From: VXRD01 sp965242535 | GTDB taxonomy: Bacteria > Latescibacterota > UBA2968 | Direction: 5' to 3' | Assembly: GCA_965242535.1 (NCBI GenBank) | Contig: OZ251458.1 | Location: forward strand, 1,364,001 to 1,428,000 | DNA length: 64,000 nt | Part shown: piece by piece, positions 16,797 through 25,220 of the stretch | How the letters are laid out: each line of letters begins with the position of its first letter | How positions within the stretch are numbered: position 1 is the stretch's first letter | Position numbers and translations under genes: made by a program | The notes under the pieces: model-generated | What the model saw: only the letters and a program-made list of their open reading frames with translations | Told to the model about the DNA's origin: nothing | The model's database searches: none

Positions 16797-19144
16797 GACG
16801 TTCCTCCGGCTGGTTTACGCATGTTGCAACCCAGGCAAAGGGAACGGTTGCGGTATGTTGCCATGAGTTCTCGGTAGGCGTCGCCGTTCCATATTTCCAT
16901 CAGTCCTCGCTCGTGTAGATTGCCAAATTCGCCCAGGGTGCGGCGTTGGGCATCCGGCGCGCAACACGGGTCAAAGCGCCCCATCGCGCTTACCCATACC
17001 TCTCGCCCCAAAAATGGACACTGCCCGCCGGGGGCGAGATCGTCAACCGCATCTTCATCAAGTGGGAAAATGTTCTCGAGCAAAATGTACTGTCCATTCG
17101 GAAGCGTCCGTTCCGCGGCCGCCTCTCGCGCTTTGAAAACCGCCTCATTCCATCGGCGAATGGCCGTGGGGTCGCGGCGCATGGATTGCTTTTTGATTTC
17201 GTCGAAGTGGACCCACAAGTGGTGCCCTTTCACGCGGTCCACGCCGAGGTCAATGGCGAGTCTCACCGTGTCGGCGAGTTCCCCTACATTGGCTTCGAGA
17301 AAAGTTAGTTGAAAGGTGACGCGACAGCGATTGCCGCCGTGGGCCGCGTGTGCGTCTCTCACCGCGATGAATGTCCGTGCGTTTTCCAGCACCTTTTCCC
17401 AGTTGGCGCCGAGCATGATGGTCTCCTGCGTCTCTTTCGTCGATCCATTCCAAGAGATTTTGACATCCGATGTCACGGGTACAATTTGCTCTGCCCAGTT
17501 GCGTGCGCCAAGGCGCGGGAAGGTGCCGTTGGTAGTGAGATTGAGCTTAACGCCATAGCGTTTACAAAGATCGAGAATGTCTTCGAATTGATCGTAGAGC
17601 AACGGTTCGCCCATTGTTGACGGAATGATCTCCTCGAGCCCGTGCGGTGCCGCATCTGCGACAATCCGCTCAATCATCTCGAAAGGCATCAACCGCCTAG
17701 GCCGGCCTTCGGCTTTCCTCAAGTCCTGAAGTGGGCTGTGCGGCGAGTGCTCCTCGCACATGATACAGCGCAGATTGCAGGTGTCCGGGTTTGTGTCGAA
17801 GGTGATCCGCCACGGCCCCTTTCGCCGCTGAAGACTTGTAGTATCCCGCCGTTTCACCATTTGGTCATAAAATGCCTCGATCTGGCGAACGTGTGTCTCA
17901 ATCGCCGGCACGTCTCCGGTTTCGCTGTATAGATAGCCCCTCGCGCCGAGGTTAACCGCGAGATCGGGCGCGTCGACGAATCGTTGCATTTGTTCGGCGA
18001 GTGAAGCAGATGAGCGATGGTCAAACAAAAGGCCGTTGACCTCGTGATGGACATACTCACCCATGCCGCCGGCATTGGCGGTGATGACCGGCACGCGGGC
18101 CTGTTGCGCCTCGTGGATGACCAGCGGCGAATTTTCCATCCAAACCGAGGGCACCACGATTGCGTCGCAACGATCAAAAACCTCGCGCACAATATTCCAA
18201 TTTTTGTATTCGGACATCCATTCGACGCGCTCGGCCATGCGTGCTGGTAGGGAATTTGCCATCTCTTTCAGCGCGGTGGTGTCCTGCCCGCTCGGCCGTC
18301 CCCAAATACGCAAGCGCGCATCGCCGCCAATGGTGCTGAACGCGCGAATGAGATCGTGAATTCCTTTGGCCGGAATATGCGTCCCGATATAGCCAAAGGT
18401 AAAGGGTTCGCCGGAGATTCGATTGCGTCCCGCCATTCGTTTATGATCGAAACCGTAGTCGAGGTAAACGAGTTTGCGTTCGGGCAAACCAAAAGCGTCT
18501 CGGTAACGGTTGAGGAGATAGCGGGCCGGCGCGATGAAAAGATCGATCAATTCGACCATTTCGCGCACATGTTGCATGCGCCGCCTGACCCAGTCGGTCC
18601 AGTAGGCGACATCGGCCTCGTATTCGTCGGGGGCACCGCTGAAGTAACGGGCGTAGCAACGCTCGGCGCACTTGCGATCAACTTGTCCGTCGCAAGCGGC
18701 CCAAAGATCGTTTGGATCTTCGGGAAACATCTGCATAAACTGACCGCGGGGGCACATCAGCCAGTAGTCGTGCAGGGTATAAATGATCGGCACTTCCCGC
18801 CGTGCCGCTTCTTTGACCAGCGAGGTCGAGAGGTGGTTGAGATGGCCGATATGCACCAGATGCGGTTGCAACCGATCCAGCACTTCGGCAAAGCGTTGGT
18901 CAACCCCGCCAGCTCGATACCGATCTTTGAAACGGGGATTATTGACAAGGTGGAGCGCGATCCGCGGATCTTCGGCATCTCGTTCCACTCGCAAGCGAAA
19001 ATCCGGCGCAAAGGGATCTTCTTCACGGGTGAAGACCTGCACCTCGTGGCGATTGGCGAGCCCATGGCACAACATCTGGCTGTACACCTCTGACCCTGCG
19101 TTGTAGCGCATGGGGTAACCGTGGATGACTTTCAGGATTTTCAC
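16793..19144 (-). CDS. GT4 glycosyltransferase - radical SAM/SPASM fusion
   Basis: Residues 1-430 form a GT-B glycosyltransferase of family GT4: N-terminal 'VIHGYPMRYNAGSEVYSQ', 'HDYWLMCPRGQ', and the Glu-x7-Glu region 'WMENSPLVIHEAQQ' (Glu337, Glu345). Residues about 440-690 are a radical SAM domain with 'CNLRCIMC' (Cys456, 460, 463). A SPASM-like C-terminus has Cys709, 727, 728, 770 and 773, for auxiliary Fe-S binding. I chose the GTG at 19144 because AAGGAGG lies six bases upstream and GT4 proteins begin at this point; longer in-frame starts have no ribosome site. Radical SAM/SPASM enzymes often modify peptides, but no precursor peptide is visible nearby. Confidence 0.85.
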   Translation of the reverse strand: MKILKVIHGYPMRYNAGSEVYSQMLCHGLANRHEVQVFTREEDPFAPDFRLRVERDAEDPRIALHLVNNPRFKDRYRAGGVDQRFAEVLDRLQPHLVHIGHLNHLSTSLVKEAARREVPIIYTLHDYWLMCPRGQFMQMFPEDPNDLWAACDGQVDRKCAERCYARYFSGAPDEYEADVAYWTDWVRRRMQHVREMVELIDLFIAPARYLLNRYRDAFGLPERKLVYLDYGFDHKRMAGRNRISGEPFTFGYIGTHIPAKGIHDLIRAFSTIGGDARLRIWGRPSGQDTTALKEMANSLPARMAERVEWMSEYKNWNIVREVFDRCDAIVVPSVWMENSPLVIHEAQQARVPVITANAGGMGEYVHHEVNGLLFDHRSSASLAEQMQRFVDAPDLAVNLGARGYLYSETGDVPAIETHVRQIEAFYDQMVKRRDTTSLQRRKGPWRITFDTNPDTCNLRCIMCEEHSPHSPLQDLRKAEGRPRRLMPFEMIERIVADAAPHGLEEIIPSTMGEPLLYDQFEDILDLCKRYGVKLNLTTNGTFPRLGARNWAEQIVPVTSDVKISWNGSTKETQETIMLGANWEKVLENARTFIAVRDAHAAHGGNRCRVTFQLTFLEANVGELADTVRLAIDLGVDRVKGHHLWVHFDEIKKQSMRRDPTAIRRWNEAVFKAREAAAERTLPNGQYILLENIFPLDEDAVDDLAPGGQCPFLGREVWVSAMGRFDPCCAPDAQRRTLGEFGNLHERGLMEIWNGDAYRELMATYRNRSLCLGCNMRKPAGGTS

Positions 19145-19177
19145 AAGTAACCTCCTTAAACTCTTGTATTTCACGCA

Positions 19178-20170
19178 TCATATCGCCACATCCACGCTTT
19201 TGCCGGACGCGCCAGACGTGCGGGCCGCGTGCAAGACCTGCATCACGCGCAAGCCGTGGTCGGCGGTGATGATCAGGTCTTCGCCCTCGCGCAGATGTCG
19301 GGCGATGTTCGCGTGCAGATTTTCGCGCGGCACGGCCTCCGTGCGAACATCCCGTCCGTTTTCGCTGTAGATGGCGACTTCGCCCGCGCCCCCCCGCGCA
19401 CACACGAGCGTGGCTTCCGTGCCGAGGACGATCCACTTGTACGGCAGGGCGTAATGGGAAATATCGGCCTTGGCCGCGCGGGCGCGAACGCCATTGTCAA
19501 AGACCATGGCGATATCGAACAAATCGTCCGAATCCCCCCATTTGGTATGGCGCACATCGGCGAAGACCGAGACGATGCGATGGCCCGCCATCACGTCGAG
19601 AATTTGCTCAACCCAGTGAGGGCCAAAATCGAGCAACGTGCCCCCGCCCGCCGATGCGGTCACGCGCCATTGCTGGTCGTAGTCCGCGATGCCATACCCC
19701 ACGGCCGGGCGTGCGCCCATCGTGCGATTTTCAAGGGCGACCACCTCGCCCACTGCCCCGTCCAAAACCGCATGTTTCACCAGACAATAATCGCGGTCGT
19801 AATGCCGGTTGTGGTGCATCGTCAGCATCACGCCATTGTCCTTGGCCGCCTGCACCATCTCCTCGGCCTGTGGCCCGGTCAAGGCCATGGGCTTTTCGAT
19901 CAGCAGGTGCTTTTTCGCCGCGGCCACCCGCAAGGCGTCGGCATAATGCGCCGCCGAATGCGTGGCGATCAACACCAACTCGATATCCCAGGCGAGAAAC
20001 GCATCGAGATCGCCGGTCGCGCGCAGGCCCTCGGCCATCGCCGCGTCTCGTCTGGACGCCGTAATATCGCACACCCCCACCACATCGTACAACCCGGTCT
20101 CGCGCATGATTCTCAGATGGTTGCCGGCCACGCGCCCAAATCCGATAATGCCCGCTTTGATCTTTTCCAT
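19178..20170 (-). CDS. Gfo/Idh/MocA family oxidoreductase
   Basis: The 330-residue protein has an N-terminal Rossmann fold ('AGIIGFGRVAGNHL'), the family 'EKPMAL' lysine-proline motif, and a C-terminal beta-sheet domain with 'HWVEQILDV' (catalytic-site His). Such enzymes oxidise or reduce sugars or inositols with NAD(P). AGGAGA precedes the ATG and overlaps the end of the upstream RraA-like gene, whose stop is adjacent. 33 bp separate it from the glycosyltransferase-radical SAM gene, so it belongs to the same transcript. Confidence 0.88.
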   Translation of the reverse strand: MEKIKAGIIGFGRVAGNHLRIMRETGLYDVVGVCDITASRRDAAMAEGLRATGDLDAFLAWDIELVLIATHSAAHYADALRVAAAKKHLLIEKPMALTGPQAEEMVQAAKDNGVMLTMHHNRHYDRDYCLVKHAVLDGAVGEVVALENRTMGARPAVGYGIADYDQQWRVTASAGGGTLLDFGPHWVEQILDVMAGHRIVSVFADVRHTKWGDSDDLFDIAMVFDNGVRARAAKADISHYALPYKWIVLGTEATLVCARGGAGEVAIYSENGRDVRTEAVPRENLHANIARHLREGEDLIITADHGLRVMQVLHAARTSGASGKSVDVAI

Positions 20171-20896
20171 CTATTTCTCCTCGTCGTCTCCGTACTCTTC
20201 GCCGCGATAGGCCGCGCGCACTTGGGCGATATTGGTCGCCTGTTTCACGCGCGCTTGCAGGGCTTCTTCCCGTTCGATCAACTGCTCGACATTTACCAGC
20301 ACCTCGGCCATTCGATCTGCGGGAAACTTGACCGCGCCATTTTCATCCATGTGGATGATCTCGCCGGGCGCGACATCCATGCCGCAAATCGACACCGGCA
20401 CATTCACCGCTTGCACGGCTTGATCCCCGTGCCCGGGGGAGACGCCGGTCAACAAATACTGAAAGCCCATCGGACGGATTTCGTCGATGTCCCGCGACGG
20501 CCCGTTCGACGCGCAACCCACGCAACCCAATGCCTGCATGGTCGTCGTCATGTTGCCGCCCGCAAGCCCGACCTTGCCCGCAATCTCGGGCGGGAACTTC
20601 TGCTCCAGCGCGAGGATGGTAGGCTTTGGCGACGCGTCCAACGCCTCGGCCACGTCCATGAACGACAACCGCTTAAACCCGGCATCTGGCAAGCCAAACG
20701 CACACGTCACCGCGTACCCGCACCGCGCGCCGAGTTCGGGATACATGCACTTGATCGTCTGATCCGTGTACCAATTTTCCGTCCATGGATTGTAAAGGCC
20801 CAAACACAGCGGGTTGTTCGGATACGTCGCCACCACATTGGTAATGGACGGCGTATCGAATTTCTCCAACGCCTTCAGAATTTCCCGATCCGTCAT
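20171..20896 (-). CDS. RraA-like aldolase/decarboxylase family protein
   Basis: The 241-residue protein matches the RraA-like (HMG/CHA aldolase, formerly 'demethylmenaquinone methyltransferase') family: 'FDTPSITNVV' at the start, 'ALGCVGCASNGPSRDIDEI' at the usual 'G..V.dG.vRD' metal and substrate site, and 'VAPGEIIHMDENGAVKFP' at the end. Members cleave 4-hydroxy-4-methyl-2-oxoglutarate-like acids or are sugar-acid dehydratases/aldolases. It is the first gene of the operon, with AAAGGAG six bases before the ATG. The 48-bp repeat array begins 9 bp upstream of the start codon, within the presumed leader. Confidence 0.8.
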   Translation of the reverse strand: MTDREILKALEKFDTPSITNVVATYPNNPLCLGLYNPWTENWYTDQTIKCMYPELGARCGYAVTCAFGLPDAGFKRLSFMDVAEALDASPKPTILALEQKFPPEIAGKVGLAGGNMTTTMQALGCVGCASNGPSRDIDEIRPMGFQYLLTGVSPGHGDQAVQAVNVPVSICGMDVAPGEIIHMDENGAVKFPADRMAEVLVNVEQLIEREEALQARVKQATNIAQVRAAYRGEEYGDDEEK

Positions 20897-20904
20897 GACT
20901 TTCT

Positions 20905-21144
20905 CCTTTGTCGGTATTGTCGGATAGGCACGGGGGCCTATCCCTACGATGACCTCTGTCGGTATTGTCGGATAGGCACGGGGGCCTGTCCCTACGATGA
21001 CCTCTGTTGGTATTGTCGGACAGGCACGGGGGCCTGTCCCTACGATGACCTTTGCTGGTATTGTCGGACAGGCACGGGGGCCTGTCCCTACGATGACCTT
21101 TGCTGGTATTGTCGGACAGGCACGGGGGCCTGTCCCTACGATGA
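20905..21144. repeat. Five 48-bp tandem repeats, each containing a P1 palindrome
   Basis: Five units of exactly 48 bp start at 20905, 20953, 21001, 21049 and 21097. Each carries P1 (the first with two compensating changes, GATAGGC/GCCTATC). Units 3-5 differ from 1-2 in the spacer. There are no unique spacers, so this is not a CRISPR array. It opens the gap 20897-21551. Confidence 0.95.
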
Positions 21145-21171
21145 CCTCTGACGCTCTGTAAGGGCTCTCTG

Positions 21172-21293
21172 TAAGGGCGTAAAATTTTACGCCCCTACGC
21201 GCCTTTACGCGCCCTGACTACTGACCTCTGCCTTTTGCCTCTCGCCTTTCGCCTTTCGCCTTTCGCCTCTCCCGTCTCCCGTCTTACCTCTTG
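21172..21293. repeat. P2 palindrome and heptamer array
   Basis: P2 lies at 21172-21197. Heptamers TCGCCTT and TCCCGTC run from about 21231 to 21285, up to the left end of the IS110 element. Matching heptamers resume at 22577 on the other side. Confidence 0.85.
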
Positions 21294-21300
21294 TATCTTT

Positions 21301-21551
21301 CGAGCGCGGTTTAATTAGGTGTTGTATCATCCTCTCAAGTCCAGACATCATCATGCTCAGCTCGGGGCAGGCCGCTCGCCTCTGAAGGCACAGACCTTGT
21401 AGGGAGATAGGCCCCCCGACCACCGAGTCCATACCGAAGAGTATCTAAGTCCATTGAGGCTGCATAGACAAGGTCGGTAGGCGCGGTGTGAAAGGTCGGG
21501 ACTCGAGCCGAGCGCACACACCTTAGAGACCCCTCACCACAGGAGGCCACG
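21301..21551 (+). ncRNA. Candidate IS110 bridge RNA
   Basis: The region between the left end and the transposase has no frame of note but can fold. GACCTTGT (21393-21400) pairs with ACAAGGTC (21468-21475), enclosing a 67-nt loop. That loop contains AGAGTATCT (21438-21446), identical to the right terminus at 22568-22576 and partly to the left junction, as expected for a donor-binding loop. Known IS110 elements encode a bridge RNA here; the assignment is inference. Confidence 0.5.
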
Positions 21552-22559
21552 ATGTCGAAATCCCAACCCGCATTTGCCGGCATTGATGTCAGTGCCCGCA
21601 CCCTCAACGTTGCCTTGGCTAGACCGGGGCAAGCCATCAAGCCGATGACCTTTGACAACACCCCGCAGGCGCATAAGCGCTTGCTCAAGGCGTTGACCAA
21701 GGGCGGGCGGCACGTCTGTGTCGGCCTCGAAGCGACGGGGCTTTATAGCCTTCAGGTGGCTTTGGCTTTGCATCATCACCGCCGCACGCAAGTCATGGTT
21801 GTCAATCCCAAGGCGATGAGCAATTACGCGCATGCGCGCATGCAACGCGCCAAGACGGATAAACTCGATGCGGTGATGATCCTTGATTATGCCCAGCGCA
21901 TGCCCTTTGTGGCTTGGCAACCGCCGAGCGAGCGCGTCTTGCAACGGCAAGCGGTGATGAGACGGGTGAACCCACTCACCCAAGCGATCATCCGCGAGCA
22001 CAGCCGCGCCCATGCCCAAGGCTACCACATCGGTAGCACCGGCCTTATCGCCCGCGATATTGCGGTTCATATTCGCCACCTGAAACGCCGCATCCAGCAC
22101 TTGCAAGCCCAAGCCCTGAAGTTGATTGAGCAGGACGAGACGCTCCAGCGTGCCTATCAACGCCTCTGTTCCGTCCCCGGCATCGCCCAAAAAAGTGCCT
22201 TGCGAATTTTGGCCGAGGTGGCACTCTTGCCCGAAGATATGACACCGGCCCAATGGGTCGCACACGCAGGACTGGACCCCAAACCGAGACAATCCGGAAC
22301 CGCCAATCCCGCCAGACGCATCTCCAAAACCGGCAATAAGTACCTCCGCCATGCCCTGTATATGCCTGCGCTGGTCGCTAGCAGACACCAAGCCCGGGTC
22401 AAAGCCTTCTATGACAAACTCATGGAGCGAGGGAAGAAACCTTTGCAGGCCATCGTTGCGGTGATGCGAAAGTTGTTGCATTCAATTTGGGGGATGTTCC
22501 GACACGACCAAGATTTTGAGGGCGAAAAATTCTATCGAACCACCCCCCAAACCCCTTGA
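21552..22559 (+). CDS. IS110-family transposase (DEDD recombinase)
   Basis: The 335-residue protein has the RuvC-like DEDD domain: 'FAGIDVSARTLNVAL' (first Asp), 'GLEATG' (Glu), 'KTDKLDAVMI' (two Asp). After a coiled linker comes the Transposase_20 domain with 'LCSVPGIAQKSAL', 'GLDPKPRQSGT' (candidate catalytic Ser) and 'RISKTGNKYLRHALYM'. Length and all catalytic motifs look intact, so it may be active. AGGAGG lies five bases before the ATG. It is the only gene of the element. Confidence 0.93.
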   Translation: MSKSQPAFAGIDVSARTLNVALARPGQAIKPMTFDNTPQAHKRLLKALTKGGRHVCVGLEATGLYSLQVALALHHHRRTQVMVVNPKAMSNYAHARMQRAKTDKLDAVMILDYAQRMPFVAWQPPSERVLQRQAVMRRVNPLTQAIIREHSRAHAQGYHIGSTGLIARDIAVHIRHLKRRIQHLQAQALKLIEQDETLQRAYQRLCSVPGIAQKSALRILAEVALLPEDMTPAQWVAHAGLDPKPRQSGTANPARRISKTGNKYLRHALYMPALVASRHQARVKAFYDKLMERGKKPLQAIVAVMRKLLHSIWGMFRHDQDFEGEKFYRTTPQTP

Positions 22560-22576
22560 ACTTTAAGAGAGTATCT

Positions 22577-22612
22577 CCCGTCTTCCCTCTCCCGTCTCCC
22601 GTCTCCCCTTTC
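22577..22612. repeat. Heptamer array right of IS110
   Basis: TCCCGTC-type heptamers continue the array interrupted by the IS. They run up to the stop codon of the AICAR transformylase gene. Confidence 0.85.
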
Positions 22613-23788
22613 TCAATGGTGGAACAAGCGCACGCCTGTCATCACCATGACCATCCCGTATTCATCGCATGCCGCGATCACCTCATCATCGCGCATCGAG
22701 CCGCCGGTTTCGACCACGTATTTGACCCCCGTGCGCGCGGCGCGGTCGATATTGTCGCGGAAGGGGATATACGCATCGGAACTGAGCGCGACCTCGCGCA
22801 AGCGCTCGACCCACGCGCGACGGGCATCCGCGCTCAAAGGAGGGGGCACGGCGTCGAAACACGCTTCCCAAACTCTGCGCTCCTGCTCGGTCATCTCGCC
22901 GCGCAAATGCGCTTCGATGGCGTTGATCTTTTCCGGGCGTTTGAGTCCCCTTCTAAACTTGAAATCGAGGATATCCGGGTGTTGGCGCAAGTGCCAGGTC
23001 TCGGCCTTGTCCGCGGCGATCTCGGTGCAGGCCAAGCGGTTTTGCTGCCCCGCGCCATTGCCGATCACCTGTCCGTCGAGCGCGAAACACATCGAGTTGG
23101 ACTGCGTGTATTTCAACGCGATCGTCGCGATGAGCATATCGCGCTCGGCTTCCGGGGGGATCGCTTTGTTTTGCGTGGCGATCTGCGCGAACATGTCCGG
23201 GGCAATCGGCCGGGTGTTGCGCGTTTGTTCCAGCACGATGCCGAAAACGTCGCGGGTTTCCACGCCGGTGGGGGCGTAGGTCTCATCCATCTCGAGAATG
23301 ACGTACGCGCCGCGCTTTTTCCTTTTGAGAATGGCGAGCGCCTCGGCGCGATAGGCCGGGGCGATGATGCCATCGGAAACTTCGCGGCTGAGCAAGCGCG
23401 CAGTCGATTCGTCCACCTCGTCGCTCAACGCGACCCAGTCCCCAAATGACGAGAGCCTGTCCGCCCCTCGAGCGCGTGCATAAGCCATCGCCAGGGGCGA
23501 GAGGTCGAGGTCATGGACGAAATACGCCCTTTGCAGCGCGGCGGACATGGGCGCGGCAACCGCGGCCCCCGCGGGGCTGACGTGCTTGAAAGACGCCGCG
23601 GCGGGCAGGGCGAGCGCGTCTTTGAGCTCGCGCACGAGTTGCCACGCATTGAGGGCGTCGAGCAGGTTGATATACCCGGGCGCGCCATTGAGCACGGCAA
23701 AGGGCAGTTTCCCACGGCGCGCGTACGCCCGTGCAGAGGATTGATGCGGGTTGCAACCGTATCGGAGGGTTCGTTCGTTTTGGGGCAT
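22613..23788 (-). CDS. Monofunctional AICAR transformylase
   Basis: The 391-residue protein corresponds to the C-terminal formyltransferase half of PurH, which transfers formyl from 10-formyl-THF to AICAR in purine synthesis. Typical motifs are 'LRYGCNPHQ', 'NGAPGYINLLDALNAW', 'SFKHVSPAGAAV', 'LKYTQSNSMCFA', 'IGNGAGQQNRLACT' and 'SSDAYIPFRDNIDRA'. No IMP cyclohydrolase domain is present, as in the stand-alone enzymes of some bacteria. ATG 23788 lies 4 bp after the nuoN stop; longer in-frame starts would overlap nuoN. The reading ends against the heptamer array beside IS110. Confidence 0.88.
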   Translation of the reverse strand: MPQNERTLRYGCNPHQSSARAYARRGKLPFAVLNGAPGYINLLDALNAWQLVRELKDALALPAAASFKHVSPAGAAVAAPMSAALQRAYFVHDLDLSPLAMAYARARGADRLSSFGDWVALSDEVDESTARLLSREVSDGIIAPAYRAEALAILKRKKRGAYVILEMDETYAPTGVETRDVFGIVLEQTRNTRPIAPDMFAQIATQNKAIPPEAERDMLIATIALKYTQSNSMCFALDGQVIGNGAGQQNRLACTEIAADKAETWHLRQHPDILDFKFRRGLKRPEKINAIEAHLRGEMTEQERRVWEACFDAVPPPLSADARRAWVERLREVALSSDAYIPFRDNIDRAARTGVKYVVETGGSMRDDEVIAACDEYGMVMVMTGVRLFHH

Positions 23789-23792
23789 GGCG

Positions 23793-25220
23793 TTATCCGG
23801 TAATGAGAACCCGCGCGGCTCGCGCCGCCATATCCCAAAAGGGCCCGGGCAACGTGCCCATTCCGACCGCGATGAGGATGGTCGCCAGTGCGGCGACCGC
23901 GACGAGGGGCGTGGGTTTGATCGTCTCTCGGGCCGTAGGCTCGGCCCAATAGAGTTGGCGGATGATGAGGAGATAATAGTACATGGCGACTGTGGCATTG
24001 ATCGCGGCGATCAGGACGAGATAGAATTGCCCGCGTTGCAGGGCCGCGGAAAAGAGGAACCACTTGCCGACAAAGCCCACCGTGGGCGGCAGGCCAATGA
24101 GGCCGAACAGCCCGATGAGCAGGGTCAGGCAGAGGAATGGCGCGCGTTTGTAAAGGCCGGACACGGCGTCGATGGGGATGCGGTCTTCGCTGCGGCCCAC
24201 TTCGCAGATCACGAGGAAGCACGCAAAGGACATGGCAAAATACCCGAGCGCGTAAAACAGGGCCGCGGCCAGCCCGGATTCGGCGAAAGTCTGCAACGCG
24301 AGGAGCACGTATCCCGCGTGCGCGACGGTGGAGTAGCCGAGCAGGCGTTTGAGATCGCGCTGTGCGAGCGCGGCCAGATTGCCCAAGCTCATCGCAATGA
24401 CACTCGCCCACATCAGCGCGGTTTGCGCGTGTGCCGATTCCCAGCCGCCGGGCATCGCCAGTGCCAGCAAGCGACACAAAATGCCGATGGCCGCGACTTT
24501 GGAAACCGTGGCCACAAATGTAATCACGGGATGGGGCGCGGTTTGGTACGCGTCGGGCGCCCAAAAGTGGAAGGGAAACGCGCCGAGTTTGAAGAAGAAT
24601 CCCGCGAGCGCGAGAAACAAGCCCAAATAGAAAATGGGTTGCGACGCGGCTTGTGACGCGCCGATGTCGGAAAAGTAAGTCGAGCCAAACGCGCCGAAGA
24701 GGAAGCTCATGCCGTAGAGCGAAATGGCCGAGGCCGCCATGCCCTGCACCATGTATTTGGTGGCACTTTCGCCGCCGGTATCCACATTGCGGTGGAGCGC
24801 GACCGCGATGTAGATCGGGTACGCGGCCAATTCCATCGCCACGTACAGGGTGAGGAGCTCGGTCGCGCTGACCATCATCATCATGCCCAGCGTGGAACAG
24901 ACCAAAAAGAGCGGCAGTTCGGCCCAGGCACTGCGGTCGACCGTGAGCGGTTCTGCGCTGGCGAGGATGACGAATAAGAACCCGACCGCGAGCGCGGTTT
25001 TGATGAATTGCGAAAAAAAATCGACTGCGTAGATGCCGGGGAAAAAGGGCTCGCCCTCGAGGGACAAAGTCCACACACAAGCCGCGACCATCGCCATGCC
25101 AAACGCCAGGGCAATGCCCCGGCTCGCGCTGTAAGACCAGCCCAATACAGCGGCGAAAAAGAGCGTCAATCCCGCGATCAGGCAAACGATCTCGGGCGCG
25201 AAGAGAATGGCGTTTTCCAT
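23793..25220 (-). CDS. nuoN: NADH-quinone oxidoreductase subunit N
   Basis: The 475-residue, multi-pass membrane protein is an antiporter-like subunit of respiratory complex I. Conserved features include 'VSATELLTLYVAMELAAYPIYI' (membrane Glu), 'KLGAFPFHFWAPDAY' (channel Lys) and 'RDLKRLLGYSTVAHAGY' in the Proton_antipo_M domain. NuoN is normally the last gene of a long nuo operon; none of the other nuo genes precede it here. The ATG at 25220 matches the usual NuoN N-terminus; its start region overlaps the end of the aminopeptidase gene by 43 bp. Confidence 0.92.
   Translation of the reverse strand: MENAILFAPEIVCLIAGLTLFFAAVLGWSYSASRGIALAFGMAMVAACVWTLSLEGEPFFPGIYAVDFFSQFIKTALAVGFLFVILASAEPLTVDRSAWAELPLFLVCSTLGMMMMVSATELLTLYVAMELAAYPIYIAVALHRNVDTGGESATKYMVQGMAASAISLYGMSFLFGAFGSTYFSDIGASQAASQPIFYLGLFLALAGFFFKLGAFPFHFWAPDAYQTAPHPVITFVATVSKVAAIGILCRLLALAMPGGWESAHAQTALMWASVIAMSLGNLAALAQRDLKRLLGYSTVAHAGYVLLALQTFAESGLAAALFYALGYFAMSFACFLVICEVGRSEDRIPIDAVSGLYKRAPFLCLTLLIGLFGLIGLPPTVGFVGKWFLFSAALQRGQFYLVLIAAINATVAMYYYLLIIRQLYWAEPTARETIKPTPLVAVAALATILIAVGMGTLPGPFWDMAARAARVLITG

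Larger units (their letters stand above)
21297..22576 (+). mobile_element. IS110-family insertion sequence
   Basis: Both proposed ends carry GTATCT (21293-21298, 22571-22576), and CT is taken as the recombination core, as in characterised IS110 relatives. Heptamer repeats flank both sides, so the element sits within a heptamer array. It has a long 5' non-coding end (about 250 bp), one DEDD transposase gene and a very short 3' end (17 bp), the layout of the IS110 group rather than the IS1111 group. The exact ends are inferred from the direct repeat and the solo right end at 13699. Confidence 0.75.

Noticed and set aside
20905..21144. Regular 48-bp repeats looking like a CRISPR array
   Set aside because: No unique spacers; the units are contiguous and each contains the P1 palindrome.
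19229..21151. 640-codon plus-strand open frame ending in repeated 'YCRxGTGACPYDD'
   Set aside because: It is antisense to the Gfo/Idh/MocA and RraA-like genes, and its tail is the translated 48-bp repeat. GC-rich codons on the minus strand leave the opposite frame open.
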